64,000 bases of DNA, from the NCBI GenBank assembly GCA_963777325.1, contig CAVZQE010000009.1:61272-125271 (forward strand), in the 5' to 3' direction. The DNA comes from JAFAXA01 sp963777325. GTDB taxonomy: Bacteria > Pseudomonadota > Alphaproteobacteria > Acetobacterales > Acetobacteraceae. The notes under the pieces are model-generated. The model searched no databases, was not told where the DNA came from, and was given only the letters and a program-made list of their open reading frames with translations. Each line of letters opens with the position of its first letter. Positions within the stretch are counted from its first letter, which is position 1. The position numbers were made by a program, and so were the translations under genes. Positions 1-9,037 of this stretch are shown one piece after another.

Positions 1-118
1 CGATTCCGGTCAGACCGGGGTGGCTCTAGCTTGTGGCACGTTCTGTGAACAACGAGCTCCGGCGATTGCTCGGTTCGTGCAGACACCCGCCCGAGTGGTG
101 CCAACCTAGACGACGTTC

Positions 119-1315
119 CTAAGCGGCCTCCTTGACGGCGGTGACGACCTTCTGCGCGGCGTCGGCGAGGTTGTCGGCGGCGATGATCGGCAGGCCGGAT
201 TTGGCCAGGATGTCCTTGCCGAGCTGCACGTTCGTGCCTTCCAGCCGCACCACGAGCGGCACCGACAGCGACACCTCGCGCGCCGCCGCGACCACGCCTT
301 CCGCGATCACGTCGCAGCGCATGATGCCGCCGAAGATGTTGACCAGAATGCCTTCCACGTTGGGGTCGGACAGGATGATCTTGAACGCCGCCGTCACCTT
401 CTCCTTCGTCGCCCCGCCGCCGACATCGAGGAAGTTGGCCGGGGCCGCGCCGTAGAGCTGGATGATGTCCATCGTCGCCATCGCGAGGCCGGCGCCGTTC
501 ACCATGCAGCCGATCGAGCCGTCGAGCGTGATGTAGTTCAGGTCGTATTTGGCGGCTTCCAGCTCCTTCGGGTCTTCTTCCAATTCGTCGCGCAGCTTCT
601 CGATCTCGGGATGGCGGAACAGCGCGTTGTCGTCGAAGGAGACCTTGGCGTCGAGCGCCACCACCGCGCCCGCCCCGGTCACGACCAGCGGGTTGATCTC
701 GACGATGGCGCAGTCGAGCGCCACGAACGCCTTGTACATCGCGCTCACGAACCTGCCGAACGCCGCCACCTGCTTGCCCTCGAGCCCAAGCCCGTAGGCG
801 AGCTTGCGGCCGTGATAGCCGGAAACGCCGGTCGCTGGATCGACCGCGACCCGCAGGATCTTCTCCGGGTGGGTCGCCGCCACCTCCTCGATCTCCATGC
901 CGCCCTCGGTCGAGGCCATGATGGTGACGCGCGACGCCGCCCGGTCGATCAGCAGCGACAGATAAAGCTCGCGCGCGATGTCGCAGCCGGCCTCGACATA
1001 GACCCGGCTGACCCGCCGGCCGGCCTTGCCCGTCTGCTTCGTCACCAGCACGTGCCCGAGCATCGCCTCGGCCGCGCGCGCCGCCTCCTCGGGAGACCGG
1101 GCGAGCCGGACGCCGCCGCCGCCGTCCGGATCGCCCTCGAACCGGCCCGCGCCGCGGCCGCCGGCGTGGATCTGCGACTTCACGACATAGACCGGGCCGG
1201 GGAGCTTGCGCGCGACCGCCGCCGCCTCCTCGGGAGTCCAGGCAATGCCGCCATCCAGCACGGCCACGCCATACCCGCGCAGCAGTTCCTTCGCCTGATA
1301 CTCGTGGATGTTCAT
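119..1315 (-). CDS. sucC: Succinyl-CoA synthetase (ADP-forming) beta subunit
   Basis: ATP-grasp beta subunit of succinyl-CoA synthetase: it binds nucleotide and works with SucD to interconvert succinate, CoA and ATP with succinyl-CoA. The start MNIHEYQAKELL is the classic SucC N-terminus, so I use the ATG at 1315 rather than a frame opening nine codons earlier. QIHAGGRG, EINPLVV, GCMVNGAGLAMATMD and NFLDVGGGA are visible, and 398 residues is normal length. The ATG overlaps the stop of the upstream ligase gene (ATGA), so it is the last gene of the oxc-frc-ligase operon. Its partner sucD is 25 kb away, where a copy of this gene's last 64 bp also lies. A malate-CoA ligase role cannot be excluded. 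Confidence 0.9.
   Translation of the reverse strand: MNIHEYQAKELLRGYGVAVLDGGIAWTPEEAAAVARKLPGPVYVVKSQIHAGGRGAGRFEGDPDGGGGVRLARSPEEAARAAEAMLGHVLVTKQTGKAGRRVSRVYVEAGCDIARELYLSLLIDRAASRVTIMASTEGGMEIEEVAATHPEKILRVAVDPATGVSGYHGRKLAYGLGLEGKQVAAFGRFVSAMYKAFVALDCAIVEINPLVVTGAGAVVALDAKVSFDDNALFRHPEIEKLRDELEEDPKELEAAKYDLNYITLDGSIGCMVNGAGLAMATMDIIQLYGAAPANFLDVGGGATKEKVTAAFKIILSDPNVEGILVNIFGGIMRCDVIAEGVVAAAREVSLSVPLVVRLEGTNVQLGKDILAKSGLPIIAADNLADAAQKVVTAVKEAA
123..186 (-). repeat. 64-bp direct repeat, copy A (3' end of sucC)
   Basis: These 64 bp are identical, in the same orientation, to 26982..27045. They encode the last residues of SucC (IIAADNLADAAQ to KEAA). Bases on either side differ: copy A ends in a TAG stop, copy B in TGA directly before sucD. 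Confidence 0.95.
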
Positions 1316-3453
1316 CGGATCAGCCCCGCCCCGCGCGCCCAACGATACTTGGCGCCCAGAACCGCGACCGGAATCTCGGTCGAGTATGCGTAAGCGGGAA
1401 TGCCGTGACTGTACAGGTACTCCGCAGCCTCCTCAACCTCCACGTCGCCCGCCAGCGACGCGACGACGGGCTTCGAGATGCCCTTCTGCTTCATGTCGTT
1501 CACGGTCTCGACCATTAGCCTCGCGAACACCATTGGTGGCGTGATGATCGTGTGCCAGTAGCCCAGGATCAGGGCGTGGATCCGATCCTCCTGCAAGCCG
1601 AGGCGGACCGTGTTGGCGTATGTCATCGGCGGCTCGCCGCCGGTGATGTCGACCGGGTTGCCGGCCGCGCCGAAGGGCGGGATGAACTTGCGGAACGCCG
1701 TGTCCAGATCTTCCGGCATCGCCATCAGCTTGAGGTCGTTGTCGACGCAGGCATCCGACAGCAGCACGCCGGAGCCGCCGGCGCCCGTGATGATCACGAC
1801 GTTCTCGCCCTTCGGCGTCGGCAGTACCGGCATGCCGCGCGTGAATTCCAGCATGTCCCTGAGCGACCGGGCGCGGATCACGCCCGCTTGCTTGAGGACG
1901 TCCTCGTAGATCCTGTCGTTGCCGGCCAGCGCCCCTGTGTGCGAGCTGGCGGCCTTGGCGCCGGCGCTGGTGCGGCCGGCCTTCAGCATGACCACCGGCT
2001 TCTTCTTCGAGACGCGCTTCGCCACTTCGGCGAAGGCCCGTCCGTCCTTCAGATCCTCGCAGTGCTGGGCGATGATGTGGGTGTCGTCATCCTGCTCGAA
2101 GAAGGTCAGCAGATCGTCCTCGTCGATGTCGGACTTGTTGCCCAACCCGACGATCGCGGACACGCCCATCCGGGCGGAGCGGCTGAAGCCGATGATCGCC
2201 ATGCCGATGCCGCCGGACTGCGACGAAAGCGCCGCGTGGCCCTTCACGTCGTAGGCGGTGCAGAACGTGGCGCACAAATTCTTGGGCGTATAGTAGAAAC
2301 CGTAGATGTTCGGCCCCATCAGCCGGATGTTGTATTTGCGGCCGATCTCCTGGATCTCGTGCTGGCCTTCCTCGTTGCCAGTCTCGGCGAAGCCGGACGG
2401 GATCAGCACGGCGCCGGGAATACCCTTCTCGCCGCATTCCGTGAGCGCGGCCGCAACGAACTTTGCCGGGATGGCGAATACCGCCACGTCAATCTCGCCG
2501 GGCACGTCCTTCACCGACTTGAAGGCCTTGTGGCCCATGATGTCGGCGGCTTTCGGATGGATGGGATAGATCTTGCCCTGATAGCCGCCGTTGATGAGGT
2601 TCTTCATCACGGAATTGCCGATCTTTCCGTCCTCGGCCGAGGCGCCGATCACGGCGACCGAGTCCGGACGCATGATGCGGTTCATAGCCTGGACGATGTC
2701 GGCTTGCGCCGGGCGATGCCGGGCAGCCTTGGGCGCGAAGTCCACCACGATCCGCACGTCCGCGGCGATGGCGCCCTTAGCGGTCGCGAAAACCGGGTTC
2801 AGGTCCATCTCGGAGATTTCGGGGAAATCGCTGATCAACTCCGAGACGCGCACGATCATGCCAGCGAGCGCTTCGCGATCGACCGCCTCGCCGCCCCGTA
2901 CGCCCTTGAGCATTTCGGCCGCCTGGATGCCGTCCAGCATCGAGAGCGCGTCATCCATCGTCGCGGGGGCTAGGCGGAAGGTGATGTCTTTCAGCACCTC
3001 GACCAGAACGCCGCCGAGCCCGAAGGCGACCAGCTTGCCGAAGCTGCCGTCCGTTACGGCGCCGATGATCACCTCCTGGCCGCCGGTCAGCATCTGCTGC
3101 ACCTGGACGCCGACGATCTTTGCGTCGGCCTTGTACGCGCGGGCGTTGGCGAGGATGGTTTCGTAGCCCTTCCGGACTTCGTCCGCCGTTTTCAGGCCGA
3201 CCAGGACGCCGCCGGCCTCCGTCTTATGCAGGATGTCGGGAGAGACGATCTTGAGCACGGCGGAACCCATGCCGGATGCCAGCTGCACCGCCTCGTCCGC
3301 CGAATCCGCGACGCCCTCCTTGGGAACGGCGATGCCGTATGCGTCGCACACCAGCTTGCCCTCGGGGGCAGTCAGGCTATCGCGGCCCTCGGCCTTGATC
3401 TGGTCGAGTATCTTGCGGACGGTCTCTTTGGCCGTTCCAGTCACGTCGAGCAT
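1312..3453 (-). CDS. Fused NDP-forming acyl-CoA ligase (acetate-CoA ligase family)
   Basis: A 713-residue single-chain member of the ADP-forming acetyl-CoA synthetase (ACD) superfamily. Domain order is ATP-grasp beta-like part first (about 1-240), then CoA-binding Rossmann domain (from about 262, VAVIGAS) and succinyl-CoA-ligase-like domain with SSQSGGIGMA (about 410). The SHTGALAG motif holds the expected phosphohistidine H505. A good ribosome site (GGGAGG) precedes the ATG. The gene lies 60 bp after frc and overlaps sucC by 4 bp, so it belongs to the oxalate operon. The substrate is unknown; formate/formyl-CoA or oxalate/oxalyl-CoA is suggested by context only. Confidence 0.85.
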   Translation of the reverse strand: MLDVTGTAKETVRKILDQIKAEGRDSLTAPEGKLVCDAYGIAVPKEGVADSADEAVQLASGMGSAVLKIVSPDILHKTEAGGVLVGLKTADEVRKGYETILANARAYKADAKIVGVQVQQMLTGGQEVIIGAVTDGSFGKLVAFGLGGVLVEVLKDITFRLAPATMDDALSMLDGIQAAEMLKGVRGGEAVDREALAGMIVRVSELISDFPEISEMDLNPVFATAKGAIAADVRIVVDFAPKAARHRPAQADIVQAMNRIMRPDSVAVIGASAEDGKIGNSVMKNLINGGYQGKIYPIHPKAADIMGHKAFKSVKDVPGEIDVAVFAIPAKFVAAALTECGEKGIPGAVLIPSGFAETGNEEGQHEIQEIGRKYNIRLMGPNIYGFYYTPKNLCATFCTAYDVKGHAALSSQSGGIGMAIIGFSRSARMGVSAIVGLGNKSDIDEDDLLTFFEQDDDTHIIAQHCEDLKDGRAFAEVAKRVSKKKPVVMLKAGRTSAGAKAASSHTGALAGNDRIYEDVLKQAGVIRARSLRDMLEFTRGMPVLPTPKGENVVIITGAGGSGVLLSDACVDNDLKLMAMPEDLDTAFRKFIPPFGAAGNPVDITGGEPPMTYANTVRLGLQEDRIHALILGYWHTIITPPMVFARLMVETVNDMKQKGISKPVVASLAGDVEVEEAAEYLYSHGIPAYAYSTEIPVAVLGAKYRWARGAGLIR

Positions 3454-3513
3454 TGTTTCCTCCCAAAGCAGACCTTTTGCGGCCTGCGCAGATTTCAGCT
3501 TTTGGTCGGCGTG

Positions 3514-4788
3514 TTATTCCGCGGCCATCCGGGATTTCGCGGCTCCCAGCGCCCCTGAGGCGCGGATCGCTTCAATGCGCTCCGGATCGAAGCGCAGAAC
3601 GTCGGCCAGGATCTCGTTCGTGTGCTCGCCGAGCAACGGCGACCGTTTGACTTCGGCCGGGCTATCGGAAAGTTTGATCGGGTTGCCCACGGTCAGGTAC
3701 TTGCCGCGCTCCGGATGATCGACCTCGACCACCGTTCCGGTGGCCCTGAGCGACATGTCCTCCGCGATTTCCTTCATCGACAGAATGGGGCCGCAAGGAA
3801 TGTCGTGCTGATTCAGCTCCTCCATCGCCTCCAACTTCGTCCGCGTCATGGTCCACTGCTCGATCGTGTCGAAGATGTGCTTGAGACGCGGCAGACGGGC
3901 GGCGGGCTTGGCGTAATCAGGATCGGTGGCCCACTCGGGCTTGCCGATCACCTCGCAGATCGCGCCCCAGACCGGCGCCTGGGTGATGAAGTAGATGTAG
4001 GCGTTCGGGTCCGTCTCCCAGCCCTTGCACTTCAAAATCCAGCCGGGCTGGCCGCCGCCGGATGCGTTGCCGGCGCGCGGCACAGCCTCGCCGAATGTTC
4101 CGTCCGGATATTGCGGGTATTCCGTGAGGGGACCATGCGCCAGGCGCTGCTGATCACGCAGCTTCACACGGCAGAGATTGAGCACGCCGTCCTGCATGGC
4201 CGCCGTCACCTTCTGGCCGCGGCCCGAGGTGTTGCGCTGATAGAGGGCGGCGACGATGCCGAGCGCCAGATGCAGCCCGGTGCCGCTGTCGCCGATCTGC
4301 GCGCCGGTCACCAGCGGCGGGCCGTCATCGAAGCCCGTAGTGCTGGCCGAGCCGCCGGCGCACTGCGCGACGTTTTCGTACACCTTGCAGTCCTCGTACG
4401 GGCCGGGACCGAAACCCTTGATGGAGGCAAGGATGAGGCGGGGATTCAGCTCCTGGATGCGCTGCCAGGCGAAGCCCATGCGGTCGAGCGCGCCGGGGGC
4501 GAAGTTCTCCACCATCACGTCGCAGTTGCGCATCAACTCCTCAAGCACTTCGACGCCGCGCGGGTGCTTGCTGTCGATGGTGATGGACCGCTTGTTGGCG
4601 TTCAGCATCGTGAAATACAGACTGTCCACATCCGGAATGTCCCGGAGCTGGCCGCGCGTAATGTCGCCGACGCCGGGCCGCTCGACCTTGATCACGTCGG
4701 CCCCGAACCAGGCCAGGAGCTGCGTACATGTCGGTCCGGATTGCACATGAGTGAAATCGAGGATCCTTACGCCTTCAAGAGCTTTCAT
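3514..4788 (-). CDS. frc: Formyl-CoA:oxalate CoA-transferase
   Basis: Class III CoA-transferase that moves CoA from formyl-CoA to oxalate, giving oxalyl-CoA and formate in the cytoplasm. The 424-residue protein starts MKALEGVRILDFTHVQSGP, with the active-site Gln at 16 and the catalytic Asp at about 167 in GDSGTGLH. The glycine-rich loop NASGGGQPG that closes over the active site is present. These features match the Oxalobacter Frc family, although succinyl-CoA-dependent relatives look similar. It lies 16 bp after oxc in the same operon, the standard oxc-frc pair. Confidence 0.93.
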   Translation of the reverse strand: MKALEGVRILDFTHVQSGPTCTQLLAWFGADVIKVERPGVGDITRGQLRDIPDVDSLYFTMLNANKRSITIDSKHPRGVEVLEELMRNCDVMVENFAPGALDRMGFAWQRIQELNPRLILASIKGFGPGPYEDCKVYENVAQCAGGSASTTGFDDGPPLVTGAQIGDSGTGLHLALGIVAALYQRNTSGRGQKVTAAMQDGVLNLCRVKLRDQQRLAHGPLTEYPQYPDGTFGEAVPRAGNASGGGQPGWILKCKGWETDPNAYIYFITQAPVWGAICEVIGKPEWATDPDYAKPAARLPRLKHIFDTIEQWTMTRTKLEAMEELNQHDIPCGPILSMKEIAEDMSLRATGTVVEVDHPERGKYLTVGNPIKLSDSPAEVKRSPLLGEHTNEILADVLRFDPERIEAIRASGALGAAKSRMAAE

Positions 4789-4804
4789 CGTATCACCCAG
4801 TTGT

Positions 4805-6574
4805 TCAGGATTGGTTCGAGGAACCCTTCTTCTTGGCCAGCACGCTTTGCGGATTGAGGCTGCCGATGTTGCCGCTCTCGCTGCCGGCCGCGGGATCGAT
4901 CACCGCGTTGACGAGGGTCGGCTTGCCAGAGTCCATCGCCGCGTCCACGGCGCGTTTCAGTTCCTCTGGCGTGGTCGCGTGAACCCCGATGCCGCCGAAG
5001 GCCTCCATCATCTTGTCGTAGCGCGCGTCCTTGACAAAAGCACACGGTGCGGGGTCGGAACCACCACTTTGATTGACGTCGGTTCCGCGATAAACACCGC
5101 TGTTGTTGAACACAACGACGCAGACCGGCAGGTTGTACCGGCAAATCGTCTCCACCTCCATGCCGGAAAAGCCGAAGGCGCTGTCCCCTTCCACCGCGAG
5201 CACCGGCTTGCCGGTCTCGACCGCCGCCGCAATGGCGAAACCCATGCCGATGCCCATGATGCCCCAAGTGCCGACGTCCAGGCGCTTGCGCGGCTGATAC
5301 ATGTCGACGATTCCGCGTGCGAGATCGAGCGTGTTGGCGCCTTCGTTGACCAGGATCGCATCCGGCCGCTCTCTGATCACGGTGCGCAGTGCGCCGAGCG
5401 CGCTGTGGAAGTCCATCGGGGCCGAGTTCTTCATCAGCTTCGGCGCCATCTTGGCGATATTGGCTTCCTTGCGCGCCTTGAGAGCGCCGAGCCAGTCGGC
5501 CGGCGGCGCGCGCCAGTCGTCGCCCATGCCGCGAAGAAGGGCGGCTACGCACGAGCCGATATCGCCGACCACCGGTGCCGCGATCTCGACGTTGCTATCC
5601 ATCTCCCTGGGCTCGATGTCGATCTGGATGAACTTCTTCGATCCAGCCTGGCCCCAGGTCTTGCCCTTGCCGTGCGACAGAAGCCAGTTGAGGCGCGCGC
5701 CGATCAGCAGAACGACGTCCGAGTCCTTCAGCGCCGTCGAGCGTGCCGCGCCCGCTGATTGGGGATGCGTGTCCGGCAGAAGGCCCTTGGCCATGCTCAT
5801 CGGCACGTACGGAAGGCCGCTCTTCTCGACGAGATCGCGGATCTGCTCGTCGGCCTGCGCATAGGCCGCTCCCTTCCCGAGGACGATCAGCGGACGCTTG
5901 GCGCTCCTCAGCACGTCGAGCGCGTGCGCGATGGAGGCCGGAGCGGGGATCTGGGCAGGCGCCGGGTCGATGACCTTGACGAGCGATCTGGCTCCCGTCT
6001 CCGCGTCCATGGTCTGGGCGAAGAGCTTGGCCGGCAGATCGAGATAGACGCCGCCCGGACGACCAGAAAGGGCCGCGCGAATCGCCCGCGCAACGCCCAC
6101 GCCGATATCCGCTGCGTGCAGTACGCGGTAGGCGGCTTTGCAGAGCGGTTTCGCGATGGCCAACTGGTCCATCTCTTCGTAGTCGCCTTGCTGCAGATCG
6201 ACGATTTCGCGTTCCGACGAGCCGCTGATCAGGATCATCGGAAAGCAGTTGGTGGTGGCATTAGCCAGCGCCGTGAGGCCGTTAAGGAAACCAGGCGCTG
6301 ACACCGTAAGGCAGACGCCGGGCGATTTCGTCAGGAATCCGGCAATGGCGGCGGCGTTGCCGGCGTTCTGCTCGTGCCGGAATGAAAGGACGCGCATGCC
6401 TTCGGCCTGCGCCATGCGGCCCAAATCCGTGATCGGAATCCCAGGCACGCCATAGATTGTGCGGATGCCGTTCAGCTTGAGCGCGTCGATGACGAGGTGG
6501 AACCCGTCCGTTAACGGCTGCGGCGCTTCAGCTTGGGTTGAACTCGCATCTATGCTCTGCGCAAGAGCTGACAT
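4805..6574 (-). CDS. oxc: Oxalyl-CoA decarboxylase
   Basis: Thiamine-diphosphate enzyme that decarboxylates oxalyl-CoA to formyl-CoA and CO2. The 589 residues show the ThDP-activating Glu (E68 in RHEQNAGN), the TVSAPGFLNG segment, and the Mg/ThDP motif starting GDSAFGFSG near residue 463 and ending near NNSGVYRG. Length and motifs match Oxc rather than acetolactate synthase. A strong ribosome site (GGAGGAG) precedes the ATG. It is the first gene of the oxc-frc-ligase-sucC operon; a GntR-like palindrome lies about 260 bp upstream. Confidence 0.95.
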   Translation of the reverse strand: MSALAQSIDASSTQAEAPQPLTDGFHLVIDALKLNGIRTIYGVPGIPITDLGRMAQAEGMRVLSFRHEQNAGNAAAIAGFLTKSPGVCLTVSAPGFLNGLTALANATTNCFPMILISGSSEREIVDLQQGDYEEMDQLAIAKPLCKAAYRVLHAADIGVGVARAIRAALSGRPGGVYLDLPAKLFAQTMDAETGARSLVKVIDPAPAQIPAPASIAHALDVLRSAKRPLIVLGKGAAYAQADEQIRDLVEKSGLPYVPMSMAKGLLPDTHPQSAGAARSTALKDSDVVLLIGARLNWLLSHGKGKTWGQAGSKKFIQIDIEPREMDSNVEIAAPVVGDIGSCVAALLRGMGDDWRAPPADWLGALKARKEANIAKMAPKLMKNSAPMDFHSALGALRTVIRERPDAILVNEGANTLDLARGIVDMYQPRKRLDVGTWGIMGIGMGFAIAAAVETGKPVLAVEGDSAFGFSGMEVETICRYNLPVCVVVFNNSGVYRGTDVNQSGGSDPAPCAFVKDARYDKMMEAFGGIGVHATTPEELKRAVDAAMDSGKPTLVNAVIDPAAGSESGNIGSLNPQSVLAKKKGSSNQS

Positions 6575-7157
6575 GCTGTCTCCTCCGACGTTATCGTTTC
6601 AGCCGTCGCCTCCGCAACGCGACGGGGTCCGGCCTATACGCGCCGCACATTCCTTATGCGGAAGCTATCATCCAACATGGCGCTCTGTTGCCGGTTTCCC
6701 GCTCTGGCCGGCGTGGACGCATGCGCGCTGCAGTTGCGGGCGAGCTTGCCGACATTCCGGTCCAATTTGGCACGGCTGCCGTTCTCATCCGCTTTCTGTT
6801 CGATACAGCGCCGGACGTTCTTGTATGTGGTATACCGAAAGAGCGCAAGGAACTTTTTCTATGTCTCGGGGTCTGTCGCTGCGGGATCGCGCCGGAACTC
6901 GAGGCGCTCGATGCTTCCGGCGCTCGGGGGCGGCGACGGGCCAGTGCGAAAGCTGCCGGTTGATTTGTCGCCAGGACACTTCCAGCATAGGATCATCTCT
7001 TGGCAATCCCTGGCCGGCGCTACCTTCATGACCGAATGCGCTTTTCACGACGCCTGTTCCGGCAACGCGACGCGGTTGCGTTGATGATCGTCGTCGAGGC
7101 TGGGTGCGCTCTGCCTGGCGGCGAGCCCCCTGGAATTCCCTCTACTGGAAAGCTCTG
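6575..7157. other. Divergent intergenic region upstream of oxc
   Basis: 583 bp between the divergent oxc operon and the P-loop kinase gene. It holds one GntR-like palindrome (6828..6837). Short open frames cross it, but none has a recognisable domain together with a good ribosome site. I expect promoters for both directions here but cannot place convincing -35/-10 boxes. Confidence 0.6.
6828..6837. promoter_or_regulatory. Putative GntR-family operator TGGTATACCG
   Basis: The near-palindrome TGGTATACCG sits in the oxc upstream region and shares TGGTATACC with the perfect palindrome at 27277. Palindromes of this type are typical of FadR/FCD-class GntR repressors. The regulator gene is not in the window. 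Site identity is inferred from recurrence. Confidence 0.5.
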
Positions 7158-9029
7158 ATGGCGACGCTGCCCGCCACCGCGGAAACGATGGACTACGGCC
7201 CCTGGAACCCGGGCATTCTCTCCCAGATCCCCTCTCGGCTGGCGCCTCTCGCGACGATCCATAGGCCGGAGAACGTCTCCTGGAGCTACCAGCAGGTTTG
7301 CGAACTGCACGACCTGACAGGGCTCGAATTCAATGAGCTCGTGGTCTTCCGGCCGGAACGCCTGGTTGTGCATGAGCTGCTGATCCGCGTCACCGGAGAA
7401 CTTTCCGTTCCCGACGGGTCCGAGGTTGACGATCTCGGCGTGAACTTTCGGCGGATGACGCAGACGATCCTGACGAAGCACATCGCGCCGCATATGCCGG
7501 AAATCTTGAGCGCCTGCCAGAATGCCGAGCATAAGCTATCGACGCTGATCAAGGCCGAGTTCTTAAACTTGCTTGATCTCCCGCCGCCGGGAATGCCCTC
7601 GGCTTCGGCCCCGCCGGTTCGGCCAAAGGAGCGCTTCGGGTTCCTGCGCCGGCACCGTCGTGAACGATCGGGCGGGCCGGTTCGCGAGGACACTCGCGAT
7701 CGCGAGGAACGCTTCCTCCAGCAGTGGGAGGCGAAGGCCGGATCGACAATGACCGATCCGCTGGCGCAAGCCGCTTACCAGGCGCTGATCAGAGTGGGGA
7801 CGGCCGTGCGCGCGAAGCATGGTCGTGTCCGAGGCGATACAATCCTCCTCGCGTCGACCGCGACGGGCATCGCATTCAACCGGCACGGCTCCGAACTCAT
7901 TAGTCGGCTCATCGAGCCGTGGTTCCCTGAAGCCGCGCAAGCCGAGGGATACCAGATCCTGCCCTTCCAGGAACGCCCGGTCGTAATCAACACGAAAGGG
8001 GCCTCCGCCTCGGGCAAGAGTACCATGCGTCCATATCAGAAGCGGCTCGCGGCGGAGATTGGCATAGACTGGCGACAGTTCGCTCTGATCAGCCCCGATA
8101 TTTGGCGGCAGTATCTACTCGACTATAAGTCGCTCGGTCCCGACTTCAAATACGGCGGAATGTTCACCGGAGACGAACTCGCCGTTGTCGATGCGAAGCT
8201 GGATCGCTACATGGCGCAAAAGGGTGGGCGTCGCGAAATCCCGCATCTCCTGATCGATCGCTTCCGGTTCGACAGCTTCGCCCCGGATGCAGACGAGGCG
8301 AACACCAAGCTGATCACGCGCTTCGCCGACCTCGTCTATCTATTCTTCATGATTACGCCGCCGCACGAGACGGTCGAGCGGGCGTGGCACCGCGGACTCC
8401 GCGTGGGCCGCTATAAAGCAGTCGACGATCTGCTCGCGCACAACATCGAGGCGTATACAGGAATGCCCGACCTGTTTTTCACCTGGGCAATGCGCACGAA
8501 CAAGCGGGTACACTATGAGTTTCTCGACAATACCGTTCCAAGTGGTGAACGTCCGCGAACCATCGCTTTTGGATGGAACCGGCATATGAACATACTCGAC
8601 GTCAAGTGCATCCTCGACGTCGAGCGTTACCGCAAGATCAATGTGAACGCACGATCGCCGGAGGAGGTGTATCCGGATTCGGAGGCGATGGCGCCGGAGA
8701 ACAACATTCAGTTCCTCAGGAGATGCGTGCGGCAGCTCGAGACGGTCAGCTTCGCGAGCCGTGAGACCGGGCGCATCTATGCCCGCATGGAGTTGGGGCG
8801 GCCAGCATGGATCGACCCAGGAGCGCTTGAGGAGGCCATGACGGATGGGGAAACGAGGGCGGGCATTCTCGCCGTCGCCCCCGACATTCTGGCGGGCGCG
8901 GGCTTCTTCGAGCCGAACGACAGCCAAGCACCGGCGAGCCTCGAGAGCGACCGGGTCCACACCCTCGGCCAGTGGGGGGGCGCCACGCCGTCCCTCCCTA
9001 CATCCGGATGCGAACGGTCCGGCGCCTAG
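7158..9029 (+). CDS. Unrecognised P-loop (zeta-toxin-like kinase) protein
   Basis: A 623-residue protein I cannot name. Residues 1-250 are a mixed region without a recognised domain, including a basic, disordered-looking stretch near 155-190. A Walker A loop GASASGKST lies at 281-289, followed by ISPDIWRQY, LLIDRFRF and RVGRYKAVDD, a layout like zeta-toxin or chloramphenicol-phosphotransferase-type kinases. The last 35 residues look disordered. The start at 7158 (GGAAAG upstream) is preferred over a frame opening at 7104. The next gene, moeA, starts 8 bp after the stop and its ribosome site overlaps that stop, so the two are probably co-translated. No antitoxin-like partner gene is visible; a small-molecule kinase is as likely as a toxin. 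Confidence 0.6.
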   Translation: MATLPATAETMDYGPWNPGILSQIPSRLAPLATIHRPENVSWSYQQVCELHDLTGLEFNELVVFRPERLVVHELLIRVTGELSVPDGSEVDDLGVNFRRMTQTILTKHIAPHMPEILSACQNAEHKLSTLIKAEFLNLLDLPPPGMPSASAPPVRPKERFGFLRRHRRERSGGPVREDTRDREERFLQQWEAKAGSTMTDPLAQAAYQALIRVGTAVRAKHGRVRGDTILLASTATGIAFNRHGSELISRLIEPWFPEAAQAEGYQILPFQERPVVINTKGASASGKSTMRPYQKRLAAEIGIDWRQFALISPDIWRQYLLDYKSLGPDFKYGGMFTGDELAVVDAKLDRYMAQKGGRREIPHLLIDRFRFDSFAPDADEANTKLITRFADLVYLFFMITPPHETVERAWHRGLRVGRYKAVDDLLAHNIEAYTGMPDLFFTWAMRTNKRVHYEFLDNTVPSGERPRTIAFGWNRHMNILDVKCILDVERYRKINVNARSPEEVYPDSEAMAPENNIQFLRRCVRQLETVSFASRETGRIYARMELGRPAWIDPGALEEAMTDGETRAGILAVAPDILAGAGFFEPNDSQAPASLESDRVHTLGQWGGATPSLPTSGCERSGA

Positions 9030-9037
9030 GAGGCGGG

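Noticed and set aside
1..118. Possible terminator after sucC (CCGGT-CAG-ACCGG at 8-20)
   Set aside because: The stem is only 5 bp with no T-tract, which is too weak to call.
1552..2973. Plus-strand open frame of 473 codons opposite the acyl-CoA ligase
   Set aside because: Antisense shadow of a well-supported gene, with no domain or ribosome site.
6538..6963. Plus-strand open frame upstream of the kinase-like gene
   Set aside because: It starts inside oxc, has no recognisable domain and no ribosome site, and covers the oxc regulatory region.
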